Below, piece by piece: positions 18,301 to 28,071 of a stretch of DNA of 64,000 nt (position 1 is its first letter; each line of letters starts with the position of its first letter). Below the pieces are notes generated by a model. It was given only the letters and a program-made list of their open reading frames with translations. It did no database searches and was not told the DNA's origin. Position numbers and translations under genes: made by a program. The DNA is from Streptomyces griseus subsp. griseus (GTDB lineage: Bacteria; Actinomycetota; Actinomycetes; Streptomycetales; Streptomycetaceae): NCBI RefSeq assembly GCF_000720255.1, contig NZ_JOJE01000023.1, positions 53,162-117,161 of the forward strand, read 5' to 3'.

Positions 18301-21300
18301 GTCTCGCCGTCCTTCTTCAGGGTCGAGGTGGACACCCAGGACGGTTCGGTGCTGCTGATCCGGTAGGCGAAGGTGGTGCCGGCGCTGTATCCGGCCGCTT
18401 TGTTGCGGTTGGGCTGCCAGACCGCGGTCAGCCGGCCGAGGGCGTCGTAGGTGGACTCGGTCTTCTTCAGGTTGGCGTCGTACATGCGCAAGGCCTGGCC
18501 GTGTCTGGGGTCCAGGAAGCTGGTCACCTTGTGCCCCATGGGGTTGGTGACGATCGTCTTGGTGAGCGGACCCGCGGCGACGGGGGTGTAGGCGGTGTTG
18601 GTGGTCCGGCCGTCGGCGTCGGTGACGTCGACGGGGCGGCCGAGCGTGTCGTAGGTGGTGGCGGTGACCCGCTGCCAGCCCGATGCCGCGCGCAGTCCGT
18701 CCGCACCTGCCGTGGCGTTGTAGCCGGTGGCGCGTCCGGCCCAGGTGGCGGCTCCCTTGGTCGGGGTCTGGGTCGCCGACCATGTGGTGGCGGTGGGGCT
18801 GTCGTAGACGGTGGCGGTGTCGGAGAGGACGTCGCCGCGAGTCTTCGGGTCCGTCGGCAGGCTCAGGCTCGCGTCGGTGACCGAGCACGACCGGCCGACT
18901 GTGCGCTTGCGCGAGACGAGGTCGTTGATGCCCACGTCGGCGTTGCGCGCGTACCAGGTGCGGGTGCAGGTCTGGTCGCCGTCCTTGCCGACCTCACCGG
19001 AGTCGTCGACGGCCACCGGCATGCCGTGGTCGTCGTAGGTGGTGGCGATCGCGCGGGCCCGCCAGGTCTTCGCGGCGGTCAGGTACGCATAGGTGGTGGT
19101 CTTGTCCGTACGGACATAGCGGGCGACGTGGTCGGGGGCGCCGGGCGCGCTCTGGCGCGCGGTCTCCTTCGACCAGGGGTCGTTGACCTCGACGGTGATC
19201 GGTGTGGCGCCGTCGTAGGTGACGTGCTGGCGGCGGATGCCCGCGTACTGGTCGCTGTCGGTGATGCCCGCGACCCCGATGGCCGGTGAGGACAGCGGCG
19301 TGAGCGTGACCGATCGGGTGGTGCCGTCCTTCTTCTTGTCGCCGTGCATGCCCTGCAGGTACAGCGAGACGGTCTTGGAGCGTGTGGTGCTCGTGGCGCC
19401 CGTGTGGACGATGACCTGGCGGTAACCGCGCCACTCGGACCAGGTGCGCTCGGCCTGCGGGACGAAGGGGCTGTCGCTGTGGTGCCAGGCGGCGCCGCTG
19501 TAGTCGTAGGCGTACTCGACGGCGTCGTTGTGGCCCGCCGGGTCGGTCACGACGACGGCCTCGACCCGGTACTTGTGGAACCAGTCGACCGACGCCTCGG
19601 CGGCGCCGTTGATATTCCAGTAGACCGGGTAGCAGGAACGGGTGTTGGTGTCCTCGGCCGCGCCCAGCACCTCGCTTCGCACGCACTCGGGTGCGGACAG
19701 GGTGACGGTGGTGATCGCCCCGGTTTCCGAGGTGACCGTGGAGACGCGGGGGCGGGTCAGGGGCAGGATGTCGTCGGTGCCGTCGACCCGGTTCTCCCGC
19801 CACTGGTACGTGAACGAGACCGGGTTGAGGGCGATGCTCGTGCCGCCGGCCTTGCCGGTCCGCTTGATGGACTTCAGGGTCAGGACGTGGTCGGAGGTGT
19901 CACCGATGTCCCCGCCGTCCAGGTACTCCTGGGTGAAGTCGTAGGAGTCCACCGGGTCGTGGGCGCTGCTGGTGGCGTTCCACGAGAAGGTGTCGATGCC
20001 GGTCAGTCGCTTGCGGGAGAAGAACGACGGGCCGGTGCCCAGACAATCGTCGTCGCCGTCGGTGCAGATCGCGTCGAAGGGGACGTCGGGCCAGTTCTTG
20101 GCGGTGTCCTTGGTCAGCTGCGAGCAGTCGGAGACGGTGCACCGCTCGGCGTGGGTGAAGGTGACCTTGGCGTCGGCGTCGTCGGTGAACAGTGCCCCCT
20201 TGCGCAGGCCGTACTTGATCTCCTTGAGGTAGCCGCCGCGTGTGTAGGAGGCGTTGGCCGTGGTGGCCTTGTTCTTCTTGTAGTGGTTGGTCTCCTTGGC
20301 GTACCAGTACGTCGAGGCGTTGCCGTGGGTGTCCTCGACGTAGTCCAGGTTCCACCGCCATGCCTGGGTGACGGCGCGGCCACCGAAGGAGGTGCCGTCG
20401 GAGTAACCGGGTTCGCCGGAGTCGTCGCCGAAGACGGGCACGGTCCAGGTGGAGTCGGTGCGCTGCTCGCCCGCGCCGGCGAGCTTGTTCAGTCCGAAGA
20501 CGTACTTGGTGCCGTCTCCGGTGATGACCGTCCAGTACTCGCCGTTGTTGTCGCCGTTGTCGGCGTCCGTGGAGCGGGTCACGGTCGAGGCGTCGTCGTT
20601 CGCCAGCCGCCAGGTGCTGTCCCAGGTGCCGGAGACCTTCACCAGGCGGGTCGCCTTGCCGTTCAGGACCAGTTGGGCGTTGTCGTACTTCCAGCAGCTG
20701 TCGAAGACGTCCTCGTGGCCGTCGTCGTCGCACGAGCCGTAGGCACGCTCGATGTGGGACTCGGTCAGGCTGAAGCCCTCACCGACCGCGCTGCCCTGGT
20801 TGTTGGTGGTGGCGGTACGGCCGTCGACACTGGCCGAGTCGTACGACAGGGACAGCTCCGGCGTCGGGCCGGCGGCCGGGGACGGCACGTTGACGTCGTA
20901 GTTCCAGTGGAACGAGCCGGAGTTGTCGCCCGCCTCCCAGGAGGACGACTCCGACAGTTCCGTGGCCGAGTAGTCACCGGTGCCCGAGGGGGACTCGCCC
21001 GAGCCGGGGCCCGTCGCGGTCACCGCGAGGACGGTCGTCCGCGCGGACGCCGCCTTGGCCGACTGGGCCGACTGGGCCGACAGGCCCTCGCCCGACGTGT
21101 CCAGCGCGACGGTCGCGGTGACGGTCCGGCCGGCGGGGTCGTTGCGGGACTCCACCGGGGTGATGGTGCGGCACTCGGCCTTCTCGGGCGTCGTCAGCGC
21201 ACAGGCGGGCAGGCGCACCAGGCGCAGCCGGGAGGACCAGTCACCGCCGACCGCCGAGGCGAAACCGCTGTAGTCGACAGCGATGTCGGCCCGGCCCGCA

Positions 21301-21794
21301 CGGTCCGCCCCGGCGGTGAGCAGGACACCGGTGATCCCGGCACGCCGCGCCGCCTTCTGGCCGAGCACCGTGATGCCGGCCGTGGTGCCGTCCTCGGCAG
21401 CGCCCTTGCCGGCGGCCGGGGCGATGGTGACGGGGAGCCCGCCCGGCTTCGCCGTGGCACGCTTGTTCACGTCCAGTTCGACGACCGCGTCGCCCTGCGT
21501 GGGCCAGGCCGCCTGCTGCTCGGCACGCGCCTTCCGTGCCCGTTTCGCGTCGGCCCTCTTCTCCTTGGCGACCTTCGCACGGGCTTCCTCGGCGCCGGGC
21601 CCGTCGACCGCTTTGACCTTGCTCACGCGTTGTTCGGGGACGTCCGGCCGGCCGAGTCCCTGGTCGGCTGCCTGCGCGACCGGGGTCAGTCCGGTCGGGA
21701 CGACGAGCGAGAGGGCCAGCGTCGCGACGACCGCGCCGACGCGCCGTCCGCCCCCACTTCGCATCCTTTTTGGTGTGTATCTGCCAGAAATCAT
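15324..21794 (-). CDS. Secreted RHS-repeat protein with a variable C-terminal tip
   Basis: A 2156-aa protein from ATG 21794, preceded by GGGGTGATC. Residues 11-42 are a signal peptide ending AQA, followed by an Ala/Lys/Arg-rich segment. About residues 270-700 form an SpvB/Rhs-like N-terminal part. About 900-1890 are RHS/YD repeats (for example YDSLDRLTRTTDSFGRTVL). The RHS core ends with the standard YDPEIGQFISVDPLLQTN, then NGYSYAVQNP and DPSGLG at residue 1895. The last 262 residues are the variable tip: a Cys/Pro-rich linker, a NWFEKATDWVPSWGDVKDGF helix and a Gly/Ala-rich C-terminus. RHS shells enclose toxins in polymorphic and contact-dependent systems; this tip matches no toxin I know. 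Confidence 0.85.
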   Translation of the reverse strand: MISGRYTPKRMRSGGGRRVGAVVATLALSLVVPTGLTPVAQAADQGLGRPDVPEQRVSKVKAVDGPGAEEARAKVAKEKRADAKRARKARAEQQAAWPTQGDAVVELDVNKRATAKPGGLPVTIAPAAGKGAAEDGTTAGITVLGQKAARRAGITGVLLTAGADRAGRADIAVDYSGFASAVGGDWSSRLRLVRLPACALTTPEKAECRTITPVESRNDPAGRTVTATVALDTSGEGLSAQSAQSAKAASARTTVLAVTATGPGSGESPSGTGDYSATELSESSSWEAGDNSGSFHWNYDVNVPSPAAGPTPELSLSYDSASVDGRTATTNNQGSAVGEGFSLTESHIERAYGSCDDDGHEDVFDSCWKYDNAQLVLNGKATRLVKVSGTWDSTWRLANDDASTVTRSTDADNGDNNGEYWTVITGDGTKYVFGLNKLAGAGEQRTDSTWTVPVFGDDSGEPGYSDGTSFGGRAVTQAWRWNLDYVEDTHGNASTYWYAKETNHYKKNKATTANASYTRGGYLKEIKYGLRKGALFTDDADAKVTFTHAERCTVSDCSQLTKDTAKNWPDVPFDAICTDGDDDCLGTGPSFFSRKRLTGIDTFSWNATSSAHDPVDSYDFTQEYLDGGDIGDTSDHVLTLKSIKRTGKAGGTSIALNPVSFTYQWRENRVDGTDDILPLTRPRVSTVTSETGAITTVTLSAPECVRSEVLGAAEDTNTRSCYPVYWNINGAAEASVDWFHKYRVEAVVVTDPAGHNDAVEYAYDYSGAAWHHSDSPFVPQAERTWSEWRGYRQVIVHTGATSTTRSKTVSLYLQGMHGDKKKDGTTRSVTLTPLSSPAIGVAGITDSDQYAGIRRQHVTYDGATPITVEVNDPWSKETARQSAPGAPDHVARYVRTDKTTTYAYLTAAKTWRARAIATTYDDHGMPVAVDDSGEVGKDGDQTCTRTWYARNADVGINDLVSRKRTVGRSCSVTDASLSLPTDPKTRGDVLSDTATVYDSPTATTWSATQTPTKGAATWAGRATGYNATAGADGLRAASGWQRVTATTYDTLGRPVDVTDADGRTTNTAYTPVAAGPLTKTIVTNPMGHKVTSFLDPRHGQALRMYDANLKKTESTYDALGRLTAVWQPNRNKAAGYSAGTTFAYRISSTEPSWVSTSTLKKDGETYNTSYELYDSMMRPLQTQTPTPLGGRVLTDTRYDTRGLAYEKYEDIFDSTATPNGTYTRGEYGEAPAQAETVYDGAERATVSTLYSYGVKKWSTTTTHTGDSTATTALQGGSATRTITDARGRTVETRQYAGTSPADPEFGGGSGTASYASTRFQLTLDDKQSKVTGPDGAAWTYGYDLFGRRTSADDPDKGLTELGYDSLDRLTRTTDSFGRTVLSGYDTIGRITGTWTGSKTDANQLTALTYDSLLKGLPDASTRYVGGKSGKAYTRTVTEYDSLSRPTITELTLPASDPLVEAGAPATLAFENRYNLDGTLQSSKEPAVGGLPSEIVDYGYTGLGQVTSIAGSTGYLLDVDYSALGQAQQLVLGTANTEEHKKAYVTNTWEEGTGRLLGSHVTDQTHPYKLQALGYTYDHAGNITSIADTSTLGGTASAETQCFAYDGHRRLTEAWTPASQKCSDPRSTNSLGGRVPYWTGYTYNDAGQRVTETGHTGTGDTTTTYCYEKTDQPHALTGTSTKADCAAPDRSYELDSTGNTTSRPDGAATQDLDWSDEGRLATLTEGGKTTSYLYGADGTLLVRATEGGERVLYLGSTELHLRANGSTWAQRHYGSGSLTVAVRSNESGSNELSYLVTDQHGTASLAIDATNQEYSRRYSTPFGAPRGTTTGAAWPDDKGFLGKTTDTGTGLTHVDARQYDPEIGQFISVDPLLQTNVGQTLNGYSYAVQNPATIADPSGLGVPECNEPQKYGITCRGGIPVSTSKKTSSSGEGPVRACRCGKRPPLVKGMKPTGLGGTPGRRNITLPSTPPPTGWLRTVPPPNPGPKPKAEANKNWFEKATDWVPSWGDVKDGFDYVMSYSKTSGVCVSGSAMFGAGAEYSGCFMRVGDEYAFAWVEEEQSGGEASIGVTAGLVWSNADSIDQVRGESAGIGGSAGPFSLSHRGTFGTRNSRGDIVHSVTTSFGAYGGLGGNFGAGNTKIASASTVFGEVGDFLKFW

Positions 21795-21959
21795 GGTTGT
21801 TGGATCACCCCGTTGTTCTGAGCCGTGAAAGCCGGCAAGTGACGTGCCGGTGACCGGTGATGTGCTGAGTGACAGGCAATGTGCGGGGCAGGTGGTGCGG
21901 CGCCGCCGTCGCGGCACCGCACCGTTCCTCCCGCGCGGATCGGTTCGCGGGGGACCGGA

Positions 21960-24900
21960 TCAGTCGCCCACGCGGACCTCGACCTGCTCCGGGCTCGCCA
22001 TCGCCCCTGCCCACAGGCGGACTTCGGAGACGCGGGCGGGCAGGTAGTGCTTCCACGCGCCGTTGGTGAAGCCCTTGCCGATGGCGAAGTCGCCGGTGCC
22101 CATCTGGACGGTGAACGCCTTCGCGTCGCCGTTCTGCCCGTAGCCCAGGTAGAGGCTGATCGTGCCGTAGAGCGAGTCGTAGATACCGGTCAGCCGCACC
22201 GGGCTGTCCAGAGCCGCCACTTCGTCGGAGACCACGGAGGAGAAGGTGCCGTCGGCGTTCAGGCGGCCGAAGTGCCAGACGCCGACCGGCTTCGTGATCT
22301 CCTCCAGTGTCTCCTCGTCGAGGACGGTGTCCTTGCCGGTGAGCTCGTACCAGAAGCCCCAGGCGGATCCGTCTGCCGTCCGCTGACCCAGGACCTGCCC
22401 GGTGTATCCGATGTCCTTGCTCACCAGTTTCGCGGAGTCCAGCTCGACGAGCGTGGACACGGTGAAGGGTGCGTGGTCGTAGACCAGCGGGCCCGGGGCT
22501 GTGGCCGCGTCGTCCACTCCGTCCAGGACGATGGCCTCCTCGCTGATGGAGGCGCCGCCGGACAGGGTCAGGCTCCTGCCGTAGCCGGACGTGGTGTCCG
22601 CGATCGTGGTGCCGCTTCCCCGAGCGGCGTTCCAGTCGGCCACCATCTCGACTCCGGCGAAGTTCTCCGAGAGCAGCAGCCGGGTCTCGTCGGCGACCTC
22701 TTCATGGGTCAGGACCCGTTGCCAGACGGCGACTTCGTCGATCGAGCCGGGGAAGTGGTACGTGGAAGCACCGCTCGGGAACTTGTAGCGGCCGAACTGC
22801 AGCCCTCCGGTGGACTCCCAGGAGCCCGCACCGGTCGCCAGGGGCTGGCTCTGCCGACGGCCGTCCACATAGAAGATCAGCTCCTCCGTGGCCGGGTCGT
22901 AGCTGCCCGCCAGGTGGGTCCACACCCCCGTCTGGGCGGCGTAGACGGAGTACTTCCCCCGGAGGGTGGAGCCGTCCTGGTCGAGCACGCCGAAGAACCA
23001 CTGCTTCACATCGGCGAGGTACCACAGGACGAACGTGTTTCCCTGCCCCCCGGGCTGTGCGAGCACGGAGGCGTTCTTGCCGCCCTCGTCCAGCCGCGCC
23101 CAGGCGGAGACCGTGTAGGCGGAGCGGGTCTCCAGCACCGGCGCGCCGGTCTCCGCGTAGGCGGTGGTCCCGTTCAGCGACAGCCCCTTGTCCGTGACCG
23201 CCTCCGCCAGGGGCAGGCCCTCGGCGTCGTGCGTGACCAGCCCGCGCCGGCCGCGGTCGTCCCGGGCCGCGCCCCCGGCCAGTGTCGCGTTGTCCGCCCC
23301 GTCGGCGGTGGCGGAGTCCACTGCGATGCCGTCCGGCTCGTCGAAGTGCCAGCGGCCGACCGGCCCTTCGCCGGCGGCGACGAGGAAGTCCACCACGTTC
23401 TGCGCGCCCCAGCGGCCCACCGAGTCCTTCGCCCGCACGTACACGCTGTACGTGCCGGAGCTGTTGGGCGTGATGTCCTTCGACACGGTCGATCCGTTGA
23501 CGGGCGTCGACCAGGCGTCCGCGGAGGACAACTTGTACTGGTAGGCGACGTTCGAGTCGCCCGTGGCGGGGCCGAAGGTGAAGGTGGCCTTCTGGCCGGG
23601 GCCGCCTCCCGCCGGGCAGGCCGTGTCGGTGCAGGCGGAGTAGGGACTGCCGACGGTGATCTTCGGGGCCTTGGGAGCGGTCGGGTCGACCTTGAAGTAG
23701 CACCAGCCGGTCGTCGAGGCGTTGGAGGGCCCTGAGAGGTAGCTGCCGCCGCTGTTGTAGTACGAGCGCACCCACGCCCGGTACCGGTAGAGCTTCCCCT
23801 CGGTCAGCGTCGACCAGGACTTGGTCAGCTTCACACCGTCACCGACGTACCCGCTGGACGGGCTGAGATCACCGTTGCCTGCCGTGGTGTCCGACCAGGT
23901 GTTGTCGCTGTTCTTGTGGTCGAGGTCGAAGTAGACGCGCAGCTGTGCGTCCTTCTCCCCGCCGGCGGCGGTCTGCGCCGTCGCGGTCAGGGCCGGGGTG
24001 GGATCGGAGACGATCGCCGGGTCCGACTCGGTCTTCTCGCACACGGTGCCGGACCCGGTCACCAGGCCGATGCCGGTGGGCTTGGCGGGCAGGCCCACGA
24101 AGTCGACCGCCAGCACGGCGTCGTTCTTGAACCGCTTCCAGGCACTGGTGTCACTCTCGTCGTGCGCCCGGATCTCCAGCGTGAGCCGGGAGAAGCCGCC
24201 CGCCGCGAAGCTCCGCACCGTCGGCGTCAGGTTCTCGTTCGTCTCCTCGGGGTTGTCGTTGAACTCGATCGGCGCGTCCGGGGAGTTCGGATCGCACAGC
24301 GAGCCCCGTCCCGCCGAGACATGCCGGTCACCCATCAGATCCAGCGCCTTGGGCCGCGAGGACCAGGTGGTGGAGGAGGAGATGTTGTTCGTGCGCACCA
24401 GGTCCACCCAGCGCGGATCGCACTGGAACGCCCACGGCTCGGTCACCCGGAACGTGGCGTCCAGGACCTGCTTGCCCTTCAGGCTCGCCGGCGAGAACTC
24501 GAAGTACAACCGCTGCACATAGCCCGGCCCGCAGTAGTAGTTGTTCCAGGTGCCGCACTTGCCCGCGCCCTTGCCCAGGCCGTCGTCGCCGTTGCCCCAG
24601 CCGTACGACTCGTAGCCGTCACTGCGCAACAGGGTCCGCTCGGACTCATCCCAGGTCACCGTCGGGTCGATGTACAGCGGAAACGCCGACGCCTCCGTCT
24701 TGGACAGCATCTCCGCGTCCGGGATCACCGTCAGCGCGTCGTCGGAGACCTTCACGTCCATGGTGGTGACGGTGTCCCCCGCGCCGGGCTCCGCACCCTG
24801 CGCGGGGGCCGCGCCCGTCTCGGCCGGATCCGAGCCCTCGTCCTCCGCGGCATCCGCCGGGGCCGCCGCCAGGGACATGGTCCGAGCTCCGGACGCCGTG

Positions 24901-25655
24901 CCGGCGGAGTCCCACATCTGCGCGGGCGGGGCCCGGAAGACCCGGTTGCCGTCGTCGTCGATCGCGGTGAGGTTGCCCGCCTTGCCCTTGAGCAGGCTCA
25001 GGCCGGTCGCCTTCAGCGCGTAGTCGATCTCCTTCAGTTCCTCCTGGGCCGCGGCCTCGGGAGACTTGACCACCAGCACATGGCGGAACCCCTCCACGGA
25101 GGCCGTGATCACGAGGTCGACCCCCGGAAGCACTTCCGGGTACACCGCGTCGGCCCCGTCCAGCTCCGGCTCGGGAAGCTTGCCCGGCCAGCCGATCCGA
25201 AGCGAGCGCCCCGCGTCGGAGATCTCCACCAGCGGATCCTTCGCCCCGCCGCCCGAGAACTCCATCTCCACCGCCGCGGCCTTCGGCACCACCGTTCCGT
25301 CCGCGCGGACCTCCAAGGTGGCGTCCGGCGCCTGCCAGCCCCCGTCGGCCGTGGGCACCCGCACCGGAACTGCGGATTCCTCCAACGTGAAGGTGTAACC
25401 GTCCGGGTTGGCGAAAACCGTCGTACGCTCCGAACGCTCCCCTACGACCTCGACCCGCTTCCCGGACTCCTGGGCCTCGGCGAGCGCCTTCTGCCCCTCC
25501 GCCGGCGGGCGCTCCGCTTCGTCCGCCACCGCTCGAGAGACCGGCACCCCGGCGCACAGTGCTGCCAGAACCGCCACAGCAGTCACAGCGGACCCCAGGG
25601 GCCGCGTCCGTCTTACCTGCACGCCGACGGCGCGGCGCCCCGGTCTCCAACTCAC
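21960..25655 (-). CDS. Secreted LamG and DNRLRE-domain protein, partner of the RHS protein
   Basis: A 1231-aa secreted protein from GTG 25655 behind GGGGGG. A signal peptide covers residues 1-44 (cleavage near SRAVA-DEA). About residues 330-520 resemble the DNRLRE beta-sandwich (LYFEFSPASLKGKQVLDATF, repeated TTWSSRP-type turns). Fibronectin-like segments follow, then two LamG/concanavalin-type lectin domains (about 790-970 and 1000-1230), with VGRWHFDEPDG at the first and VWHFGRLNADG in the second. Such proteins often precede RHS genes in Streptomyces and probably act as cell-surface or adhesin modules. The RHS start lies 165 nt downstream of its stop on the same strand, so the two are probably co-transcribed. 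Confidence 0.85.
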   Translation of the reverse strand: MSWRPGRRAVGVQVRRTRPLGSAVTAVAVLAALCAGVPVSRAVADEAERPPAEGQKALAEAQESGKRVEVVGERSERTTVFANPDGYTFTLEESAVPVRVPTADGGWQAPDATLEVRADGTVVPKAAAVEMEFSGGGAKDPLVEISDAGRSLRIGWPGKLPEPELDGADAVYPEVLPGVDLVITASVEGFRHVLVVKSPEAAAQEELKEIDYALKATGLSLLKGKAGNLTAIDDDGNRVFRAPPAQMWDSAGTASGARTMSLAAAPADAAEDEGSDPAETGAAPAQGAEPGAGDTVTTMDVKVSDDALTVIPDAEMLSKTEASAFPLYIDPTVTWDESERTLLRSDGYESYGWGNGDDGLGKGAGKCGTWNNYYCGPGYVQRLYFEFSPASLKGKQVLDATFRVTEPWAFQCDPRWVDLVRTNNISSSTTWSSRPKALDLMGDRHVSAGRGSLCDPNSPDAPIEFNDNPEETNENLTPTVRSFAAGGFSRLTLEIRAHDESDTSAWKRFKNDAVLAVDFVGLPAKPTGIGLVTGSGTVCEKTESDPAIVSDPTPALTATAQTAAGGEKDAQLRVYFDLDHKNSDNTWSDTTAGNGDLSPSSGYVGDGVKLTKSWSTLTEGKLYRYRAWVRSYYNSGGSYLSGPSNASTTGWCYFKVDPTAPKAPKITVGSPYSACTDTACPAGGGPGQKATFTFGPATGDSNVAYQYKLSSADAWSTPVNGSTVSKDITPNSSGTYSVYVRAKDSVGRWGAQNVVDFLVAAGEGPVGRWHFDEPDGIAVDSATADGADNATLAGGAARDDRGRRGLVTHDAEGLPLAEAVTDKGLSLNGTTAYAETGAPVLETRSAYTVSAWARLDEGGKNASVLAQPGGQGNTFVLWYLADVKQWFFGVLDQDGSTLRGKYSVYAAQTGVWTHLAGSYDPATEELIFYVDGRRQSQPLATGAGSWESTGGLQFGRYKFPSGASTYHFPGSIDEVAVWQRVLTHEEVADETRLLLSENFAGVEMVADWNAARGSGTTIADTTSGYGRSLTLSGGASISEEAIVLDGVDDAATAPGPLVYDHAPFTVSTLVELDSAKLVSKDIGYTGQVLGQRTADGSAWGFWYELTGKDTVLDEETLEEITKPVGVWHFGRLNADGTFSSVVSDEVAALDSPVRLTGIYDSLYGTISLYLGYGQNGDAKAFTVQMGTGDFAIGKGFTNGAWKHYLPARVSEVRLWAGAMASPEQVEVRVGD

Positions 25656-25856
25656 TCCGACCCCCCGTGTTCACGACCGAATCATGGCGATTACTTGGCG
25701 CAATCTTTGCCATGGGCGTGAAACGAAAACGTCCCGTGATGAAAATGTGACTCATGAGGTCGCGGGAGTGTCTCCCGGGTGGCGTGGCTGTCTTGCCGTT
25801 CGGCGTCGGAGCCCCGTGCCGTTCGGCGTCGGAACCCCGTGTCGTTGTGCGCCTGA

Positions 25857-26297
25857 TCAGCGACCGCTGACTTCAGGGTCCTGTTCCGTTGAGGCGGCGA
25901 CGTGCACGGTGACGCGGCGGTAGGCGGCCCGGGCGTGGTGGATGCGGGCCATTGCCGTGCCCAAGAGGGCGGCGGTGACCAGGCAGGTGAGCCAGAAGGT
26001 GTCGCGGTGCGCGGCCCAGGTGAGGGTGCCCGCGGGTGGGATCGCAAAGCCGTTGAGGAACAGCCAGCACAGAACGGCCGTGCCCGGTGCGGCGGTGAAG
26101 CGGGCGCACAGTCCGAGCAGGGCGGCCAGCAGCGACAGCGCGGCCAGCGCGGGCCCGGGGCGGTCCGATCCTATGAGGGTGTTGTGCAGCGCTACCAGGG
26201 TCAGGGCGCCGCCGGCGGCGGTAGCCCATACCCACAAAGTGGCGACGGGGCGGGGAACGGGCCTAGCCTCGGCGCTGAGGGACACCCACTCGATCAT
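25857..26297 (-). CDS. Hypothetical four-helix membrane protein
   Basis: 146 aa from ATG 26297 behind AAGGA. Hydrophobic segments at about residues 18-40, 50-65, 72-90 and 100-118 suggest four membrane helices. The C-terminal tail is hydrophilic (HHARAAYRRVTVHVAAS). No domain is recognised. It lies just downstream of the PucR-type gene on the same strand, with 141 nt between them, and could be under that regulator. Confidence 0.6.
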   Translation of the reverse strand: MIEWVSLSAEARPVPRPVATLWVWATAAGGALTLVALHNTLIGSDRPGPALAALSLLAALLGLCARFTAAPGTAVLCWLFLNGFAIPPAGTLTWAAHRDTFWLTCLVTAALLGTAMARIHHARAAYRRVTVHVAASTEQDPEVSGR

Positions 26298-26438
26298 GCT
26301 GACGGTTCCTTCCGCTCCTCCCCGGTATTTTGCGGGACGCCGACCGCTTCGTCAGCGCGGACCCCGGACGTGGATTGTCCCACTCGGTCCCCGACCGCAC
26401 TTCCGTTTGGGCAGGTTGGCCTGGACGGGCCGTCGGAC

Positions 26439-27494
26439 TCACAGGGGTCTGGTCGGCCAGTTGAGCAGGCGGGCGCCGATGACCGCGGTCTGCAGGGTGT
26501 AACGGTGCGCGGGGTCGGTGGGGTCCGTGCCGGTCAGGTGGTGGATGCGGTCCAGGCGGTAGGTGAGTGCCCTCACGCTCAGTACCAGTCGGCGGGCGGT
26601 TTCGGCGGCCACGCAGCCGGTGTCGAAGTAGGCGGTCAGGGTGTCGAGGAGCGGCTGGGCTCCGCCGCGGGCCTGTTCCAAAGGGCTGAGGGTGCTGCGT
26701 ACCAGGTCCAGAAGCGCCTGCCGGTCGCGTGCCAGGACAGGGAAGACCAGCAAGTCGGCGGCGTGCAGCACGGGGTCGCCGAAGCCCATGCGTTGGGCGA
26801 CGTCGAGGGCGTTGAGGGCCTCTTCGTAGCTGTGCCCGATCCCCACGGCGCCATCCCGGGGGCGGCCGATCGCGACCTGGCCGCCGTCGGTCGCGGCGTG
26901 GGCCTGCTTGGCGAAGTGCATGAGGACGTCGTCCTCGTCACCGGGGGCGACGCAGACCATCCGGCCGTCCTTGGTGGTGAACAGTATCCGGCGGTTCTCG
27001 AAGCGGCCGAACAGGGCGTCCTCCACCCTGCGGGGGACGGGGTCGGTCTCGTCGTAGCCGGCCGGGCCCTCGGCGACGGCCACGGCGTGGACGCGCGACA
27101 GGCGCAGCCCGAACCGTTCGGCACGAGCGGCGAGATGACCGGGGTCGCCGCGTCCGTGGAGCAGGTCGTCGATGAACTCGCGTCTGGCCGCTTCCTCTTG
27201 CCGAATGACGAGACGCTGGGCGCGCTCGTACCCATCGGCGAAGGCGTCCATGGCCTGTTCGATGACGGTGAGGACGTTGTCGGGGCTCGCTGTGCGTGGC
27301 CAGGCGGCGCGGGCGGTCGCGAGGTGTTCGCGCACCAGCACGCGCCAGCCGTGGCCCGATGCCGCCGCTCGGGCGCCCAGTTCGCGGCGGGAGTCGAGTT
27401 CGTGGCGAGTGAGGTGGCGGCCGGTGGAGGCGGCATCCGCCACGATCTCGGCATACCCGTCGACGAATCGGCCGGGTGTGTCGTGTGCGGTCAC
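26439..27494 (-). CDS. PucR-family transcriptional regulator
   Basis: A 351-aa cytoplasmic regulator. The N-terminal 150 residues resemble the RsbT-co-antagonist-like region of actinobacterial PucR proteins. The middle is GGDEF-like (VAIGRPRDGAVGIGHSYEEA). The C-terminus has the diagnostic PucR helix-turn-helix: LLDTLTAYFDTGCVAAETAR, then RLVLSVRALTYRLDRIHHLT. PucR proteins usually activate neighbouring catabolic or transport genes in response to small metabolites. The start is GTG 27494 with GGGGGAGG immediately upstream. Its target here is not obvious: upstream is a broken antiporter, downstream a membrane protein. Confidence 0.85.
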   Translation of the reverse strand: MTAHDTPGRFVDGYAEIVADAASTGRHLTRHELDSRRELGARAAASGHGWRVLVREHLATARAAWPRTASPDNVLTVIEQAMDAFADGYERAQRLVIRQEEAARREFIDDLLHGRGDPGHLAARAERFGLRLSRVHAVAVAEGPAGYDETDPVPRRVEDALFGRFENRRILFTTKDGRMVCVAPGDEDDVLMHFAKQAHAATDGGQVAIGRPRDGAVGIGHSYEEALNALDVAQRMGFGDPVLHAADLLVFPVLARDRQALLDLVRSTLSPLEQARGGAQPLLDTLTAYFDTGCVAAETARRLVLSVRALTYRLDRIHHLTGTDPTDPAHRYTLQTAVIGARLLNWPTRPL

Positions 27495-27555
27495 TGTGCC
27501 TCCCCCTCTGTCCGGTGCGCCTGGGCCTCGGCTCCTCGGACCGGCTGGTCCCGGG

Positions 27556-27951
27556 TCAGATGTTCACATGTACGGGTTCCACTCGCTCCGCGTCCACCCG
27601 GACGAGCTGTGCTGAGGCAGTGGACAGGCGACTTGGTCGGCGGGCCAACGGCTCGGTACGGCGCGCGGTGAGCGGGCCGACGACGACAAGGATCAGGACG
27701 TACGCGGCGGCCAGGGTTCCGATGCGCGGCTCGACGCCGACGGCGAGTCCCGCGATGACGGCGGAGAACTGCCGCGGGCGACAGGGTGCTCCCGGCCCGC
27801 CGACGGACCGCCCCCGGATTCCGGCGCGGCGTGCCGCGCGACAACCGGTGGCGATCCTCGTGAGCGCGGTGCCGATGGCCATGACGACGGCGGGGACAAG
27901 GACGACCGCACAGGTCGACCTGCCCGTTCTGTCCGGCGTCCGAGATGCCAC
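27556..27951 (-). pseudogene. C-terminal remnant of a CPA2 cation/proton antiporter
   Basis: The 131-aa frame reads like only the end of a CPA2/KefB-type antiporter. It has AIGTALTRIATGCRAARRAG, where family members have a KxxTGxxAARRAG pattern, then QFSAVIAGLAVGVEPRIGTL and AAAYVLILVVVGPLTAR, which match the last two helices. The expected RGEFS has become PRQFS behind a degraded stretch (RSVGGPGAPC). The roughly 300 residues of the transporter that should precede it are missing. It lies directly upstream of the PucR gene. Confidence 0.55.
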
Positions 27952-28071
27952 GGATACGGCATCGAAGACGCGTGAAGATTGCCGGAACGCGGCAATGAAC
28001 CCCTTCGCCGCTCCGTGTGAGGATCCCGTCGAGCCGGAGACCGGCGACGGGGCGAGAGGGGGACGGTACGC

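Noticed and set aside
16239..21821. Long plus-strand open frames (up to 1016 codons) opposite the RHS gene
   Set aside because: The RHS repeats, signal peptide and core-end motif are all on the minus strand; the plus frames are shadows without a recognisable family.
21892..21930. GGTGCGG/CCGCACC inverted repeat between the LamG and RHS genes
   Set aside because: Only 7 bp with a long loop in very GC-rich sequence; expected by chance.
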